Position numbers and translations under genes: made by a program. The notes beneath the pieces are model-generated. The model was not told the DNA's origin, searched no databases, and saw only the letters and a list, made by a program, of their open reading frames with translations. From NCBI RefSeq assembly GCF_021603645.1, contig NZ_BQHJ01000003.1:434001-498000 (forward strand): a stretch of DNA of 64,000 nt. Reading direction: 5' to 3'. Below, one piece after another: positions 24,028 through 32,710 of this stretch (the first letter of the stretch is position 1; every line of letters begins with the position of its first letter). The DNA comes from Pseudomonas pseudonitroreducens (GTDB lineage: Bacteria; Pseudomonadota; Gammaproteobacteria; Pseudomonadales; Pseudomonadaceae).

Positions 24028-25197
24028 ATGAAAACACCAAACCCTCTGCTTGAAGATCTGAAATCGATTCTGCCTGCCATCGCGGCCAACGCCGAGCGTG
24101 CAGAAAAGGAACGCATGGTCCCGGCTGAAAACATCGCTCTTCTCAAGGGGATTGGGATGCATCGAGCTTTCCAGCCACGCTGCTATGGCGGCATGGAGAT
24201 CTCTCTCCCTGAGTTCGCGGAGTGTGTGGTCGCTTTGGCGGGGGCATGTGCGAGCACGGCGTGGGCGTTCAGCCTTTTGTGCACGCACAGCCACCAGTTG
24301 GCGATGTATTCCAAGCAGCTCCAGGACGAAGTATGGGGTGAGAACGCCGACGCAACGGCAAGCAGCAGCATCGCCCCCTTCGGCAGGACCCAGGAAGTCG
24401 AAGGTGGTGTTCTGTTCAGCGGTGAAATGGGGTGGAGTAGCGGTAGCGATCACGCTGAGTGGGCGATCATGGGGTTCCGGCGCCGCAATGCTGCAGGTGA
24501 AGAGCTCTACTGTTTTGCTGCTCTGCCTCGTAGCGACTACGAGGTTCGAGACGATTGGTATGCCGCTGGTATGAAGGGAAGTGGAACCAAGACTCTTATT
24601 GTGAAGGACGCCTTTGTCCCGAACCATCGCATCCAGGCAGCGAAAGACATGATGGAAGGGAAGTCCGCAGGCTTCGGTCTCTACCCTTACAGCAAGATTT
24701 TCTATACGCCTTACCGCCCCTATTTCGCCAGCGGATTCTCTGCCATTAGCTTGGGTATCGCTGAACGAATGTTGGAGGCATTCAAGGAAAAAACTCGCAA
24801 CCGCGTGCGTGCCTATACCGGCGCCAACGTGGGGGCTGCAACCCCTGCACTGATGCGCCTCGCTGAGTCGACTCACCAGGTCTCTGCGGCCAGGGCGTTC
24901 CTGGAGAAAGTCTGGCAGGACCATGCAGATCATGGCGAGCGGCATCAGTACCCGAGCCGGGAAACACTGGCCTTCTGGCGCACCAACCAAGCCTACGCAG
25001 TGAAGATGTGTATCCAGGCGGTCGACCGTCTGTTTGAGGCCGCCGGGGGCACCTCTTGGTTTGAGAGCAATGAGATGCAGCGACTGTTCCGTGACTCGCA
25101 TATGACCGGTGCACATGCATACACAGACTATGACGTTTGTGCGCAGATCCTTGGCCGAGAGCTGATGGGGTTGGAGCCTGATCCGAGCCTCGCCTGA
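24028..25197 (+). CDS. 4-hydroxyphenylacetate 3-hydroxylase, oxygenase component (C2 type)
   Basis: A 389-aa flavin-dependent monooxygenase with the acyl-CoA dehydrogenase fold, like Acinetobacter C2-HPAH and HsaA. It starts with the usual helical head (LEDLKSILPAIAANAERAEKERMVP) and has GAGACASTAWAF-like LAGACASTAWAFSLLCTHSHQ. It uses reduced flavin supplied by the next gene to ortho-hydroxylate 4-HPA to homoprotocatechuate, feeding HpaD. It is shorter than the roughly 420-aa Acinetobacter protein. The C1-like reductase downstream is what separates it from HsaA. It is divergent from an MFS gene with operator D in between. Confidence 0.8.
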   Translation: MKTPNPLLEDLKSILPAIAANAERAEKERMVPAENIALLKGIGMHRAFQPRCYGGMEISLPEFAECVVALAGACASTAWAFSLLCTHSHQLAMYSKQLQDEVWGENADATASSSIAPFGRTQEVEGGVLFSGEMGWSSGSDHAEWAIMGFRRRNAAGEELYCFAALPRSDYEVRDDWYAAGMKGSGTKTLIVKDAFVPNHRIQAAKDMMEGKSAGFGLYPYSKIFYTPYRPYFASGFSAISLGIAERMLEAFKEKTRNRVRAYTGANVGAATPALMRLAESTHQVSAARAFLEKVWQDHADHGERHQYPSRETLAFWRTNQAYAVKMCIQAVDRLFEAAGGTSWFESNEMQRLFRDSHMTGAHAYTDYDVCAQILGRELMGLEPDPSLA

Positions 25198-25259
25198 CGA
25201 TCAGTATTTTTCTCCAAACGTGATAGCTCGCCGGCATCGCTGGCAAGTAGGACTCTGCC

Positions 25260-26195
25260 ATGAATCAGAACAATGAAGTGGGCTTGGACCCGCGTGCTTT
25301 CCGCCGTGCCTTGGGCAACTTCGCCACCGGTGTTTCCGTAATGACTGCAGCTGCCGGCGCCGAGCGCGTTGGCGTGACCGCCAACAGCTTCAACTCTGTG
25401 TCTCTCGATCCGCCTCTGGTGCTTTGGAGTATCGATAAGCGTGCCAGCAGCCTGGACGTGTTCAATCGAGCCAGCCACTACGCAGTGAATGTTCTGGCTG
25501 CGGACCAGATCGATCTTTCCAATCAGTTTGCGCGCCCAAGTCCCGATAAATTTGCCGGGGTCGACTGCGAAGAGGGGGCAGGCGGTGCTCCATTACTACC
25601 TGACTGTGCCGCGCGTTTTCAGTGTGAGCTGCATCAGCGCGTGGATGGAGGTGACCACTGGATTTTGATTGGCCGGGTTGTGGCGTTTGATGACTTGGGG
25701 AGGGCTCCGCTGCTTTACCACCAAGGTGTCTACTCCAGCGTTCTGCCTCATCCCAGGCTGCGTGAAGCGCAAGCTGGTTTACCTCGAACCGCTTTCCAGG
25801 GGCGCCTGAATCACAACCTCTACTACCTCATGACACAAGCTGTGCGCTGCTATCAGGCTGAGTATCAGCCCCGCCAGCTAGCAAGCGGCCTGCGTACTAG
25901 CGAGGCGCGCATGCTGATGGTCATGGAGAAGGATGCCAGCCTGAGTACTGTTGCGCTTCAGCAGCTCGTGGCGATGCCTTTGCGGGAGATTGAGGAGGCT
26001 CGAGCCAACCTGGAGCGCAAAGGCTTGGTGCAGAGAAGTGAAGACGACTGCTCGTTGACTGCGGCGGGTCAGGACCAGGCTGAAACCCTGTGGAGTATTG
26101 CTGAACAGCAGCAAGCACAAATCTTCGCCCGATATACTCCTGAGCAGCTCGAGGGCTTTAAGTCCGTGCTGTGCGGTCTGATCGCTAGCGGCTAA
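25260..26195 (+). CDS. 4-hydroxyphenylacetate 3-hydroxylase, reductase component (C1 type, with MarR-like tail)
   Basis: A 311-aa fusion. Residues 1-170 form a flavin reductase domain (RRALGNFATGVSVMTA; GVTANSFNSVSLDPPLVLWSI). Residues about 180-305 form a MarR-like helical domain (YLMTQAVRCYQAEYQPRQLASGLRTSEARML...REIEEARANLERKGLVQRSEDDCSLTAAG). This domain order and length match Acinetobacter C1-HPAH, in which the tail is autoinhibitory and 4-HPA binding releases the NADH-FMN reductase. AGGA lies 7 nt before the ATG. It follows the oxygenase gene by 62 bp. Confidence 0.88.
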   Translation: MNQNNEVGLDPRAFRRALGNFATGVSVMTAAAGAERVGVTANSFNSVSLDPPLVLWSIDKRASSLDVFNRASHYAVNVLAADQIDLSNQFARPSPDKFAGVDCEEGAGGAPLLPDCAARFQCELHQRVDGGDHWILIGRVVAFDDLGRAPLLYHQGVYSSVLPHPRLREAQAGLPRTAFQGRLNHNLYYLMTQAVRCYQAEYQPRQLASGLRTSEARMLMVMEKDASLSTVALQQLVAMPLREIEEARANLERKGLVQRSEDDCSLTAAGQDQAETLWSIAEQQQAQIFARYTPEQLEGFKSVLCGLIASG

Positions 26196-26373
26196 GCCGG
26201 GGAGCTGGCAGGCAGTTGGAAGGAGGGAGGGGCTTACGGCCACCTCCCTTTTTGGCGTTCCGACGAATATTCGCCAGATGCGCTGCATCTGCCGTTTCTG
26301 TTGGTATGCAGTTTTGCCATTACTCGCTGATTCTTATGGCCTTTCAACTGCCTGAAGGCTGGATTTTGCTCGT

Positions 26374-26402
26374 TTGACAATACGATACGTACAGTATTAT
26401 AT
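26374..26402 (+). promoter_or_regulatory. promoter P1 with TetR-type operator
   Basis: TTGACA at 26374-26379 and TTATAT at 26397-26402 (17-bp spacer) bracket the palindromic site ATACGATACGTACAGTAT at 26380-26397. A site with 14 of 18 identical bases sits in exactly the same place in the promoter at 31101. The TetR gene at 30315 lies between the two units and is the likely binder. Confidence 0.75.
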
Positions 26403-26429
26403 TTGACTAAGGCAAAATGAGAGCAAAAA

Positions 26430-27266
26430 ATGACCAATCACAGACTCCGAGTAATGTGGTTCGTACCTCCCGCGATCGCGGTTGCCGCCTCTTGGCAAGA
26501 GTGCGCGGATTTGTCGCTTGAGACGAGTCGCACCCAGTCTTCAGATGAGCAATTCGCTGCGCTCTCGGGCGGTAGCATCGATGCCGTCGTTACCTCGATG
26601 GACAATGTCTTCCACTGGAATCATCGGCCAGGTCCCAAGGACTTCGTCATAGTGGCTCAAGTAGAGACCACGACGCCACTGTCCATCGTTGCCTCCCCGC
26701 GCATCAAAAGTGTCAGCGATCTCGGCGGCGCAAAAATCCTGGTTGATGCTCCTGAGAATGGATTTGTCATTGCGCTAAGAGCAATGCTGAATCAAGCAGG
26801 CTTGAATCTACCTGACTACACACTTACCCCGGTGGGTGGTGTTAAAGAGCGCTACCTGGCACTGGTAAAGGGGGAGGGCGATGCCACTCTCCTTGGCCCG
26901 CCGTTTGACGCTCTCGCTATCAAGGAGGGGATGCATAAGGTCGCCGAGGTGCAAGCGTCTTACCCCGAGTTCCCTGGCCAGGGGCTGGTCGTCAGAAAGT
27001 CATCGTTGTCCTCGAATCCAGGCATAAAGCTATGGTTGAAGGCCCTCTCCGAGGCTCTTGCTCTGCTTCCCGCGAATCTGGAAAAACTCCGGAATAGTCT
27101 TTCAAACGAAGGATTTCCTGATGGGGCAGTTAGTGCGATGGTCCAGTCTGTCCCGACCTCGCTCACTCCCAATGAGCGTGGCGTAAATCTGCTAATTGAA
27201 CATCGGCAGCTGCTTGGGCTTATCGGCTCGGATGCTACGTACGATCAAGTTGTATACCAGGGTTGA
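26430..27266 (+). CDS. periplasmic-binding-protein-like protein without signal peptide
   Basis: A 278-aa protein of the NMT1/THI5/SsuA-like binding fold. Family strands are LRVMWFVPPAIAVAASW, FAALSGGSIDAVVTSMDNVFHW, TTTPLSIVASPRIKSVSDLGGAKILVD and KGEGDATLLGPPFDALAIKEG. The N-terminus (MTNHRLRVM) goes straight into the first strand, so no secretion signal exists and the protein should be cytoplasmic. No ABC permease or ATPase gene is nearby. It may be a cytosolic ligand binder, or an enzyme of the THI5-like or decarboxylase kind. It is the first gene of the operon driven by P1. Confidence 0.7.
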   Translation: MTNHRLRVMWFVPPAIAVAASWQECADLSLETSRTQSSDEQFAALSGGSIDAVVTSMDNVFHWNHRPGPKDFVIVAQVETTTPLSIVASPRIKSVSDLGGAKILVDAPENGFVIALRAMLNQAGLNLPDYTLTPVGGVKERYLALVKGEGDATLLGPPFDALAIKEGMHKVAEVQASYPEFPGQGLVVRKSSLSSNPGIKLWLKALSEALALLPANLEKLRNSLSNEGFPDGAVSAMVQSVPTSLTPNERGVNLLIEHRQLLGLIGSDATYDQVVYQG

Positions 27267-27287
27267 TAAATTAAGTTTGGAGTTGGC

Positions 27288-28277
27288 ATGAAAAAGTTCG
27301 CATTGGGTACGTTCTCTGCTCGAAGTGAAAATTCTGAGAAATTCGCAGGCCTGGTTGTGGATCGGAAGGTTGCTCCGATTTCTAGCCTGGCAGAAGAGTA
27401 CGGCTTGCCACAGCTTGGCGGGAAAAGTGTACTCGCTCTTCTTGAATCGTGGTCCAGTTCCTTCCAGACACTCAAAGCACTTGTGGAAAAGGTCGATACT
27501 ACCGAGTGGTGTGATGAGAGCCATCTGAAATTCCATCCGGCTGTAGATCTTCCTCGACAAGTTTTCTGCACCGGCGCTAATTACAGAAAGCACGTTGTCG
27601 ATATGACTGTTGACTCCAATATCGGACCTGAAGGGCTCAGCAAAGAAGAACTTAAGAAATGGGCAGAGGAGATGATGGATAATCGGGTCGCGAATGGCGA
27701 GCCGTATGTATTCACCAAGCCGGTTTCCGCTATTTCTGGACCTTATGATGATCTAATTCTGCCTCCCACTACTGCAAAGCCTGACTGGGAGCTGGAATTG
27801 GCGGTGGTAATTGGGAAAGAGGGATACAATATTCGCGAAGCAGATGCAATGGATTATGTGGCCGGGTATACGATCGTAAACGATATCTCTGCCCGCGACC
27901 TGATTCCCCGAACCGATTACAAAATGCTCGGTACTGACTGGTTCCGCTCGAAAGGGCAGCCCGGCTTCCTGCCACTGGGCCCCTACGTTGTGCCCAAGTG
28001 TTTCATCGATAACCCATACGATCTGCTGATGAAGCTCACTGTATCCGGAGCAACTATGCAGGACGAGACCACCGCAGATATGCTTTTCAATATTGAAAAG
28101 CAGATTGCCTACATCTCTAAGTACGCAAAACTATTGCCGGGCGACATTATCTGCACTGGCTCGCCTGCCGGTAATGGTACCCACTATAACCGCTATCTCA
28201 CTGATGGTGATGTAATGTGGGGTGAGATTTCCGGGCTGGGATATCAGCGTCAGAAGTGTGTTGCCGAGAAGAGTTGA
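27288..28277 (+). CDS. fumarylacetoacetate hydrolase-family protein
   Basis: A 329-aa FAH-superfamily enzyme with an N-terminal accessory domain and the catalytic core from about residue 90 (FCTGANYRKHVVDM). The acidic metal ligands are in KPDWELELAVVIGKEG and the Asp in TIVNDISARD. The end has GDIICTGSPAGNG. Members hydrolyse C-C bonds of oxo acids, decarboxylate or hydrate. It is probably the enzyme acting on the ring-cleavage product of the dioxygenase encoded at 31417. It is 21 bp after the upstream gene. Confidence 0.85.
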   Translation: MKKFALGTFSARSENSEKFAGLVVDRKVAPISSLAEEYGLPQLGGKSVLALLESWSSSFQTLKALVEKVDTTEWCDESHLKFHPAVDLPRQVFCTGANYRKHVVDMTVDSNIGPEGLSKEELKKWAEEMMDNRVANGEPYVFTKPVSAISGPYDDLILPPTTAKPDWELELAVVIGKEGYNIREADAMDYVAGYTIVNDISARDLIPRTDYKMLGTDWFRSKGQPGFLPLGPYVVPKCFIDNPYDLLMKLTVSGATMQDETTADMLFNIEKQIAYISKYAKLLPGDIICTGSPAGNGTHYNRYLTDGDVMWGEISGLGYQRQKCVAEKS

Positions 28278-28285
28278 GGCGGGTT

Positions 28286-28759
28286 ATGCAGGTTCTCAAT
28301 GATAATCCCGATCGCGCACTCCTCGAGAAAATTATTTCTGAGCAGGATTTTGATTTTGCACTTGAAACGACAGAGGGATTGAAGGAACTCGGTGCTCGAC
28401 TAGTGAATGGATCTCCAGGTGAGTTGGAGTTCAGTTTTCTCGTTTCGCCTAAAGCGGTTCAGGGTAATGGAGTTGTTTCCGGCGGGACTCTGATGACCAT
28501 GCTCGATTATGCCATGGCATATGCGGTTCTGAGTAAGCTGCCGTTTGGAAAGACCTGCGCCACCACTAGCATCACCGTGAACATGCAGTCTGCTGCAACT
28601 CCGAAGCTCTTGAAAGTTACCGGTAGCGTTGATCGTGTCGGTCGCCAAGTTGCATTCGCTAGAAGTGCGGTTCATGACCTTGAGAGAAACGCATTAATAG
28701 CTAATGCCTCGGCAACGTTCTTTGTTATGGATGTAAATCCGGGCGCAAAAAAAATTTAA
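28286..28759 (+). CDS. PaaI-type hotdog thioesterase
   Basis: A 157-aa hotdog-fold protein (VVSGGTLMTMLDYAMAYAVLSKL is the central helix region; TTSITVNMQSAATPKLLKVTGSVDRVGRQVAFA follows). It probably hydrolyses an aryl- or acyl-CoA thioester. ATG 28286 is chosen: it lies 8 bp after the preceding stop and in frame; the longer frame would overlap that gene. The CoA link suggests the pathway makes thioesters, which fits the BKACE gene two places downstream. Confidence 0.8.
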   Translation: MQVLNDNPDRALLEKIISEQDFDFALETTEGLKELGARLVNGSPGELEFSFLVSPKAVQGNGVVSGGTLMTMLDYAMAYAVLSKLPFGKTCATTSITVNMQSAATPKLLKVTGSVDRVGRQVAFARSAVHDLERNALIANASATFFVMDVNPGAKKI

Positions 28760-28799
28760 CAAATTATCATACGAAACGTCCCGTTTCTGTGGAGAGAAA

Positions 28800-29339
28800 A
28801 TGAGCAAGCCGGAAAATCTGGGTTACGCCGCAGCACGACGAATTGTCACCGGTCACAACGAAAAAGGTGAGTCGATCATCGTCAGCGATGGCCACGCGCT
28901 GAATGTAATTGCTGAGCCTGGAAAGCCTGTCGCTCAAGTCCTTTGGGCTACTGGTGAAGGCCGTGCGGCTGGTGGAGAGCCTGCGCCGGCTGGGCACAAA
29001 TTCGGCTTCCATTCCGAAGGCGGTTCGCTACTGCGGATCGTGGACTTCCCGCCGGACGAGTCGTACGACAAAGAGAAGCTCCTTGAGTTTCTCGACAAGG
29101 AAGGCGTGCGTGATAAAGCGCAGCCGCGACACTTCTGGTTCCACAAAACCGAGTCCCTGGACTACGCCGTAGTCCTCGAGGGCGAGATCTACGCAATGCT
29201 CGATCAAGGTGAGTCGCTGATGAGGGCAGGCGATGTTCTGATCCAGCGAGCCACTAACCATAGCTGGTCGAACCGGTCGGGCAAGAACTGCCGGATGCTC
29301 TTCGTCCTCCTGGCTCTCAACGAAGGAGAGGAGCTGTGA
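28800..29339 (+). CDS. cupin-domain protein
   Basis: A 179-aa protein with a C-terminal single cupin (HFWFHKTESLDYAVVLEGEIYAML; AGDVLIQRATNHSWSN). The His and Glu residues of motif 1 and His of motif 2 could hold a metal. The N-terminal 90 residues are an extra region. It could be a small dioxygenase, hydrolase or isomerase in the pathway; the product cannot be named. It overlaps the next gene by 4 bp (GTGA), so translation is coupled. Confidence 0.75.
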   Translation: MSKPENLGYAAARRIVTGHNEKGESIIVSDGHALNVIAEPGKPVAQVLWATGEGRAAGGEPAPAGHKFGFHSEGGSLLRIVDFPPDESYDKEKLLEFLDKEGVRDKAQPRHFWFHKTESLDYAVVLEGEIYAMLDQGESLMRAGDVLIQRATNHSWSNRSGKNCRMLFVLLALNEGEEL

Positions 29340-30262
29340 AAAAAGCGATCATTACCGCTGCTATCACCGGTGGCGCACATACCCCCTCAATGTCGCCTTA
29401 CCTCCCAGTGACCCCCGATGAGATTGCCGAACAGGCGATTGAGGCGGTCAAGGCCGGTGCTGCAATTGTCCACCTTCACGCGCGAAACCCTGAAGATGGT
29501 CGTCCTACTGGTAGCCCTGAGGTGTTCCGCGAGTTTGTCGGCCGCATCAAGCGTGAAACTGATGCGATCGTGAACATCTCCACCGGTGGTGGTGGCCCGG
29601 GCATGCCGATCAATGAGCGTGCCGCTGCCGGCATCGACCTGCAGCCTGAGATGTGTTCGCTGAACATGGGGTCGATCAACCTCAACCTGTCCGAAATGGC
29701 GAAGAAGGACCGAGAGTGGAAGTACGACTGGGAGGTCCAGCACCTTGAAGCGACCAAGGACCTGGTGTTCAAGAACACCTATGCCGATATTGAGTGGATC
29801 CTGAAAACGATCGGTGGTGCAGGGACTCGCTTCGAGTTCGAGTGCTACGACGTCAGCCATCTCTACACCCTGAAGTACTTCCTTGATCAAGGCTTGGTAA
29901 AGCCGCCGCTGTTCATTCAAACCATCTTTGGTTTGCGCGGGGCCATTGGCTCCCACATCGAGGATGTCCTGCACCAGAAGCGTACTGCAGATCGCCTGTT
30001 CGGCGATCAGTATCACTGGTCTGTGCTGGGAGCGGGGAAGGATCAGATTCCGCTGTCGACCATCAGCGCAATCCTGGGCGGCAACGTGCGCGTTGGCCTG
30101 GAGGACAGCCTCTACATAGGCCGTGGCGAGCTCGCAGTGTCGAATGCAGCGCAGGTGCGCAAAATCCGGGAAATCCTTGAAGGCCTAGGGATCGAAATTG
30201 CAACTCCGGCGGAGGCGCGTGAAATCCTGGCCCTGAAAGGTAAAGACAACACCGCGTTCTAA
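29336..30262 (+). CDS. beta-keto acid cleavage enzyme (BKACE family)
   Basis: A 308-aa (beta/alpha)8-barrel of the 3-keto-5-aminohexanoate cleavage (Kce) superfamily. The zinc-binding pair is in AAIVHLHARNPEDG, with GNVRVGLEDSLYIGRGELA carrying the conserved acidic residue. The reaction is beta-keto acid plus acetyl-CoA giving a new CoA ester and acetoacetate. The start is GTG, overlapping the cupin stop. The last gene of the operon; a strong terminator follows at 30286. Together with the thioesterase it suggests the pathway ends in a beta-keto acid. Confidence 0.85.
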   Translation: MKKAIITAAITGGAHTPSMSPYLPVTPDEIAEQAIEAVKAGAAIVHLHARNPEDGRPTGSPEVFREFVGRIKRETDAIVNISTGGGGPGMPINERAAAGIDLQPEMCSLNMGSINLNLSEMAKKDREWKYDWEVQHLEATKDLVFKNTYADIEWILKTIGGAGTRFEFECYDVSHLYTLKYFLDQGLVKPPLFIQTIFGLRGAIGSHIEDVLHQKRTADRLFGDQYHWSVLGAGKDQIPLSTISAILGGNVRVGLEDSLYIGRGELAVSNAAQVRKIREILEGLGIEIATPAEAREILALKGKDNTAF

Positions 30263-30285
30263 GTCCGAGGTTTGTCTATCTCTTT

Positions 30286-30310
30286 GCCGGCCTTAAGGCC
30301 GGCTTTTTTT
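30286..30310. terminator. terminator of the P1 operon, also facing tetR
   Basis: GCCGGCCTTAAGGCCGGC, a perfect palindrome, is followed by seven T. It lies between the convergent BKACE and tetR genes. Confidence 0.9.
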
Positions 30311-30314
30311 CTGT

Positions 30315-30920
30315 TCAGTTGATGCCCAGCAGGTGGTACACGTAGGCGATGTGAGACTCGGCAAAAGCTTCATCGAGCGGTGCATGGCCCAGCAAGAGGC
30401 GCATGTAGACCGCACCGTAGATCACATCCATGAGGATCTCGATGTTGGTATCTGCGGGAATTTCTTCACTCGCCTTCCAGTCTTCGAGCACTTCGCGCAC
30501 GACTGCTCGACGACCGTAGTGGAACCGTTCGCGGAACGCCCGCAAGATCGATGGATCCGATTGCCCTTCAGCAATGATCTGAGCGACCAAACGGCCTGGC
30601 CAGCCTGAGTACTGCTCGACTAGCGACTTGAAGTGATAGGCCAGTGCTTCGCGTGGTCCAAGGTCACGCGGGATGGTTGTCTTAATCAGGTGGTTTTCCA
30701 TGAAGGCGTCGATAACCACAAGCGCCTTGGAGTCCCACCACCGATAGATCGTCGCCTTGCTCACTCCAGCTTCGCGTGCAATTGCCTCAATGGATATGGC
30801 CTGAATGGATTTTTCCTGGAGAAGGGCGATGGTCGCGCTGAGGATTTGGCGGCGAGTTGCCTCGCTGCGGGGGCGGCCGACCGATGTTTTTTCGTTCGAT
30901 GCGGTCTTTTTAACCTGCAT
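30315..30920 (-). CDS. TetR-family transcriptional regulator
   Basis: A 201-aa repressor. The HTH is EAIAREAGVSKATIYRWWDSK at about residues 43-63, preceded by the typical helix GRPRSEATRRQILSATIALL. The C-terminal ligand domain (PREALAYHFKSLVEQYSGWPG...) is of the TetR_C common type. It sits between two catabolic units and probably binds the shared operator at 26380 and 31107, with a weaker related site at 30982-30997 next to its own promoter. The inducer is presumably a pathway intermediate. Confidence 0.88.
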   Translation of the reverse strand: MQVKKTASNEKTSVGRPRSEATRRQILSATIALLQEKSIQAISIEAIAREAGVSKATIYRWWDSKALVVIDAFMENHLIKTTIPRDLGPREALAYHFKSLVEQYSGWPGRLVAQIIAEGQSDPSILRAFRERFHYGRRAVVREVLEDWKASEEIPADTNIEILMDVIYGAVYMRLLLGHAPLDEAFAESHIAYVYHLLGIN

Positions 30921-30981
30921 GCATCCGTCCTTTCGATTTAGCTAAAACGCTCGCGCAGCCCGCATTGGCGATGCTTACGAG

Positions 30982-30997
30982 ACGAATCGGTCAGTAT
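30982..30997. promoter_or_regulatory. weaker third copy of the TetR-type site
   Basis: ACGAATCGGTCAGTAT shares 12 of 16 positions with the P1 operator and lies about 60 bp upstream of tetR. It may mediate autoregulation; the match is modest. Confidence 0.4.
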
Positions 30998-31100
30998 ATT
31001 GTCAGCGGTCCGATTTTACTACCGCAGTGCCGTGAACCTTGGGGTTAGAGGCGACGGCCCGATAGATACAGGCCTCACGTTGTTTAGTCTAGCAAATGGC

Positions 31101-31129
31101 TTTACAAAACGGTACGTGCCGTATAGATT
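31101..31129 (+). promoter_or_regulatory. promoter P2 with TetR-type operator
   Basis: TTTACA at 31101-31106 and TAGATT at 31124-31129 (17-bp spacer) enclose AAACGGTACGTGCCGTAT at 31107-31124, in the same register as P1. It should drive the dioxygenase operon, leaving a leader of about 280 nt before 31417 in which no gene was seen. Confidence 0.7.
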
Positions 31130-31416
31130 GATTTTCGACCCCAAGGACCAAATCAGGTTTACTCAGCCTGTGAAGGAGATCACTGCCTAGAAGCCTTGGA
31201 TGGTCGGTTTGTACCATGAGTGATGATCAAAAGTGCAGCTTGACGCGCCCGTCGGCCGGTGGTCTCGACTGGGTGCGCCGAGAAGCAGTAAGCGTTGGCA
31301 GAATATGGTGGCCGGTGGTCGCAAGAGCGCAGGCCTTTCATGTATGAGTCGCTGGTTGGCTTCGTCAGGCCTGCTGGTCGAACCGACGGCACGATGAATA
31401 ATAAAAAGGTGATCGA

Positions 31417-32352
31417 ATGAACATTATTGGCCCGGATACGCTTGTCTTTGGTGTGGATGACGTTGCTCTCTGCGAGCAGTTTCTGACCGACTACGGTCTC
31501 AAGCCTGTTGGCAACGGCCGTTTCGAAGCCCTTGATGGTACCGGCGTTGAACTGAAACATCGCGACGATCCTTCTCTGCCGGCCTGGGAACTCCCGACTG
31601 CCAACATGCTGCGCAAGACTGTCTACGGCGTTAAGGACGCCTCGGTCCTGCAGCAAATCAAGCAAGAGTTCGAAGGTGAGCGTGAGGTCAAAATCCTGAC
31701 CGATGGCTCCCTGGAACTTGTCGACGATCTCGGCTTCGCGCTAGGCTTTCAGGTCACTGTGCGCAAGCCCCTCGATCTGCCTGCCGAGGTTGTGAACGCA
31801 CCTGGCGATGCCCGTCGTCCCGCAAACGTCACCGGTGTACCGTCCGATGTCGCCACCCCCATCGACGCGCGCCCGCGCTCGCTCTCTCATGTAGTGTTTT
31901 TCGTGCCCGATATCGAGAAAGCTGAGGCGTTTTACACCAATCGTCTCGGCTTCAAACTGACTGACAAGTTTGTCGGCATGGGCCCCTTCTTGCGCCCAGC
32001 AGGTACCTTCGAACACCACACTCTGTTCTTCATCCAGACTCCGCCGCAGCTGCAAGGATGTGAGCATTTCACCTTCCACATGGGCGGACCGACCGAAGTT
32101 CTCAGCGCTGGTACCGCTCTGGTCAACAAAGGTTACGAAACCTTCTGGGGACCTGGCCGCCACCGCTTCGGCTCAAACTGGTTCTGGTACTTCAATACCC
32201 CGATGGGTTGCCATATCGAGTATGACGCTGATATGGACCAGCATGATGACAACTGGGAACCTCGTATCGCCCCAGGCATCATGGATAATTCCCAAGTATT
32301 TCTGTTCCACTGGCGCGAACAGTGGGCACCGGGTGGTGAACGCCCTCAGTAG
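31417..32352 (+). CDS. two-domain extradiol (VOC-type) ring-cleavage dioxygenase
   Basis: A 311-aa vicinal-oxygen-chelate protein with two modules. The second module carries the iron ligands: His in RSLSHVVFFVPD, His in GCEHFTFHMGG and Glu in GCHIEYDADMD. This is the type I extradiol dioxygenase pattern, and the length is standard for that group. It probably opens a catecholic ring; the FAH enzyme from the P1 operon could process the product. AAGGTGA lies 4 nt before the ATG. The next gene is a Rieske ferredoxin after 22 bp. Confidence 0.85.
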   Translation: MNIIGPDTLVFGVDDVALCEQFLTDYGLKPVGNGRFEALDGTGVELKHRDDPSLPAWELPTANMLRKTVYGVKDASVLQQIKQEFEGEREVKILTDGSLELVDDLGFALGFQVTVRKPLDLPAEVVNAPGDARRPANVTGVPSDVATPIDARPRSLSHVVFFVPDIEKAEAFYTNRLGFKLTDKFVGMGPFLRPAGTFEHHTLFFIQTPPQLQGCEHFTFHMGGPTEVLSAGTALVNKGYETFWGPGRHRFGSNWFWYFNTPMGCHIEYDADMDQHDDNWEPRIAPGIMDNSQVFLFHWREQWAPGGERPQ

Positions 32353-32374
32353 AAGTTAACTAGGCCGAGCCGTT

Positions 32375-32710
32375 ATGGGGCGAATCTGCCATATCGATGA
32401 TGTTCAGCCTGGAACTTCAATGGGGTTCCGATATTCGCCTTTTGGAAAAGATGATATTTTCTTGGTAAATAAGGCCGGGAAAATATATGGGTATCGGAAC
32501 TCTTGCCCACATTGGCCCGGGTCAACATTGCCTATGAGAAAGGGGCAATACCTCGATGGACAATCGAAGTACATCGTCTGCCACGGGCACGGTGCTCTGT
32601 TTGAGATTGATACAGGTGTTTGTATTCATGGCCCATGCCTGGGGGAAAAACTAACCGCTTTGTCTATAGAAGTAGATAGGGATGGTAATGTTTTTTTAAT
32701 AAACGCCTAG
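32375..32710 (+). CDS. Rieske-type [2Fe-2S] ferredoxin
   Basis: A 111-aa small Rieske protein. The cluster ligands are in NSCPHWPG and YIVCHGHGALFEIDTGVCIHGPC. Such ferredoxins feed oxygenases or, beside extradiol dioxygenases (compare the XylT idea), keep the active-site iron reduced. No ring-hydroxylating oxygenase is encoded in this operon, so reactivation of the dioxygenase is an attractive inference. It is more AT-rich than the preceding gene. It follows the dioxygenase directly. Confidence 0.83.
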   Translation: MGRICHIDDVQPGTSMGFRYSPFGKDDIFLVNKAGKIYGYRNSCPHWPGSTLPMRKGQYLDGQSKYIVCHGHGALFEIDTGVCIHGPCLGEKLTALSIEVDRDGNVFLINA

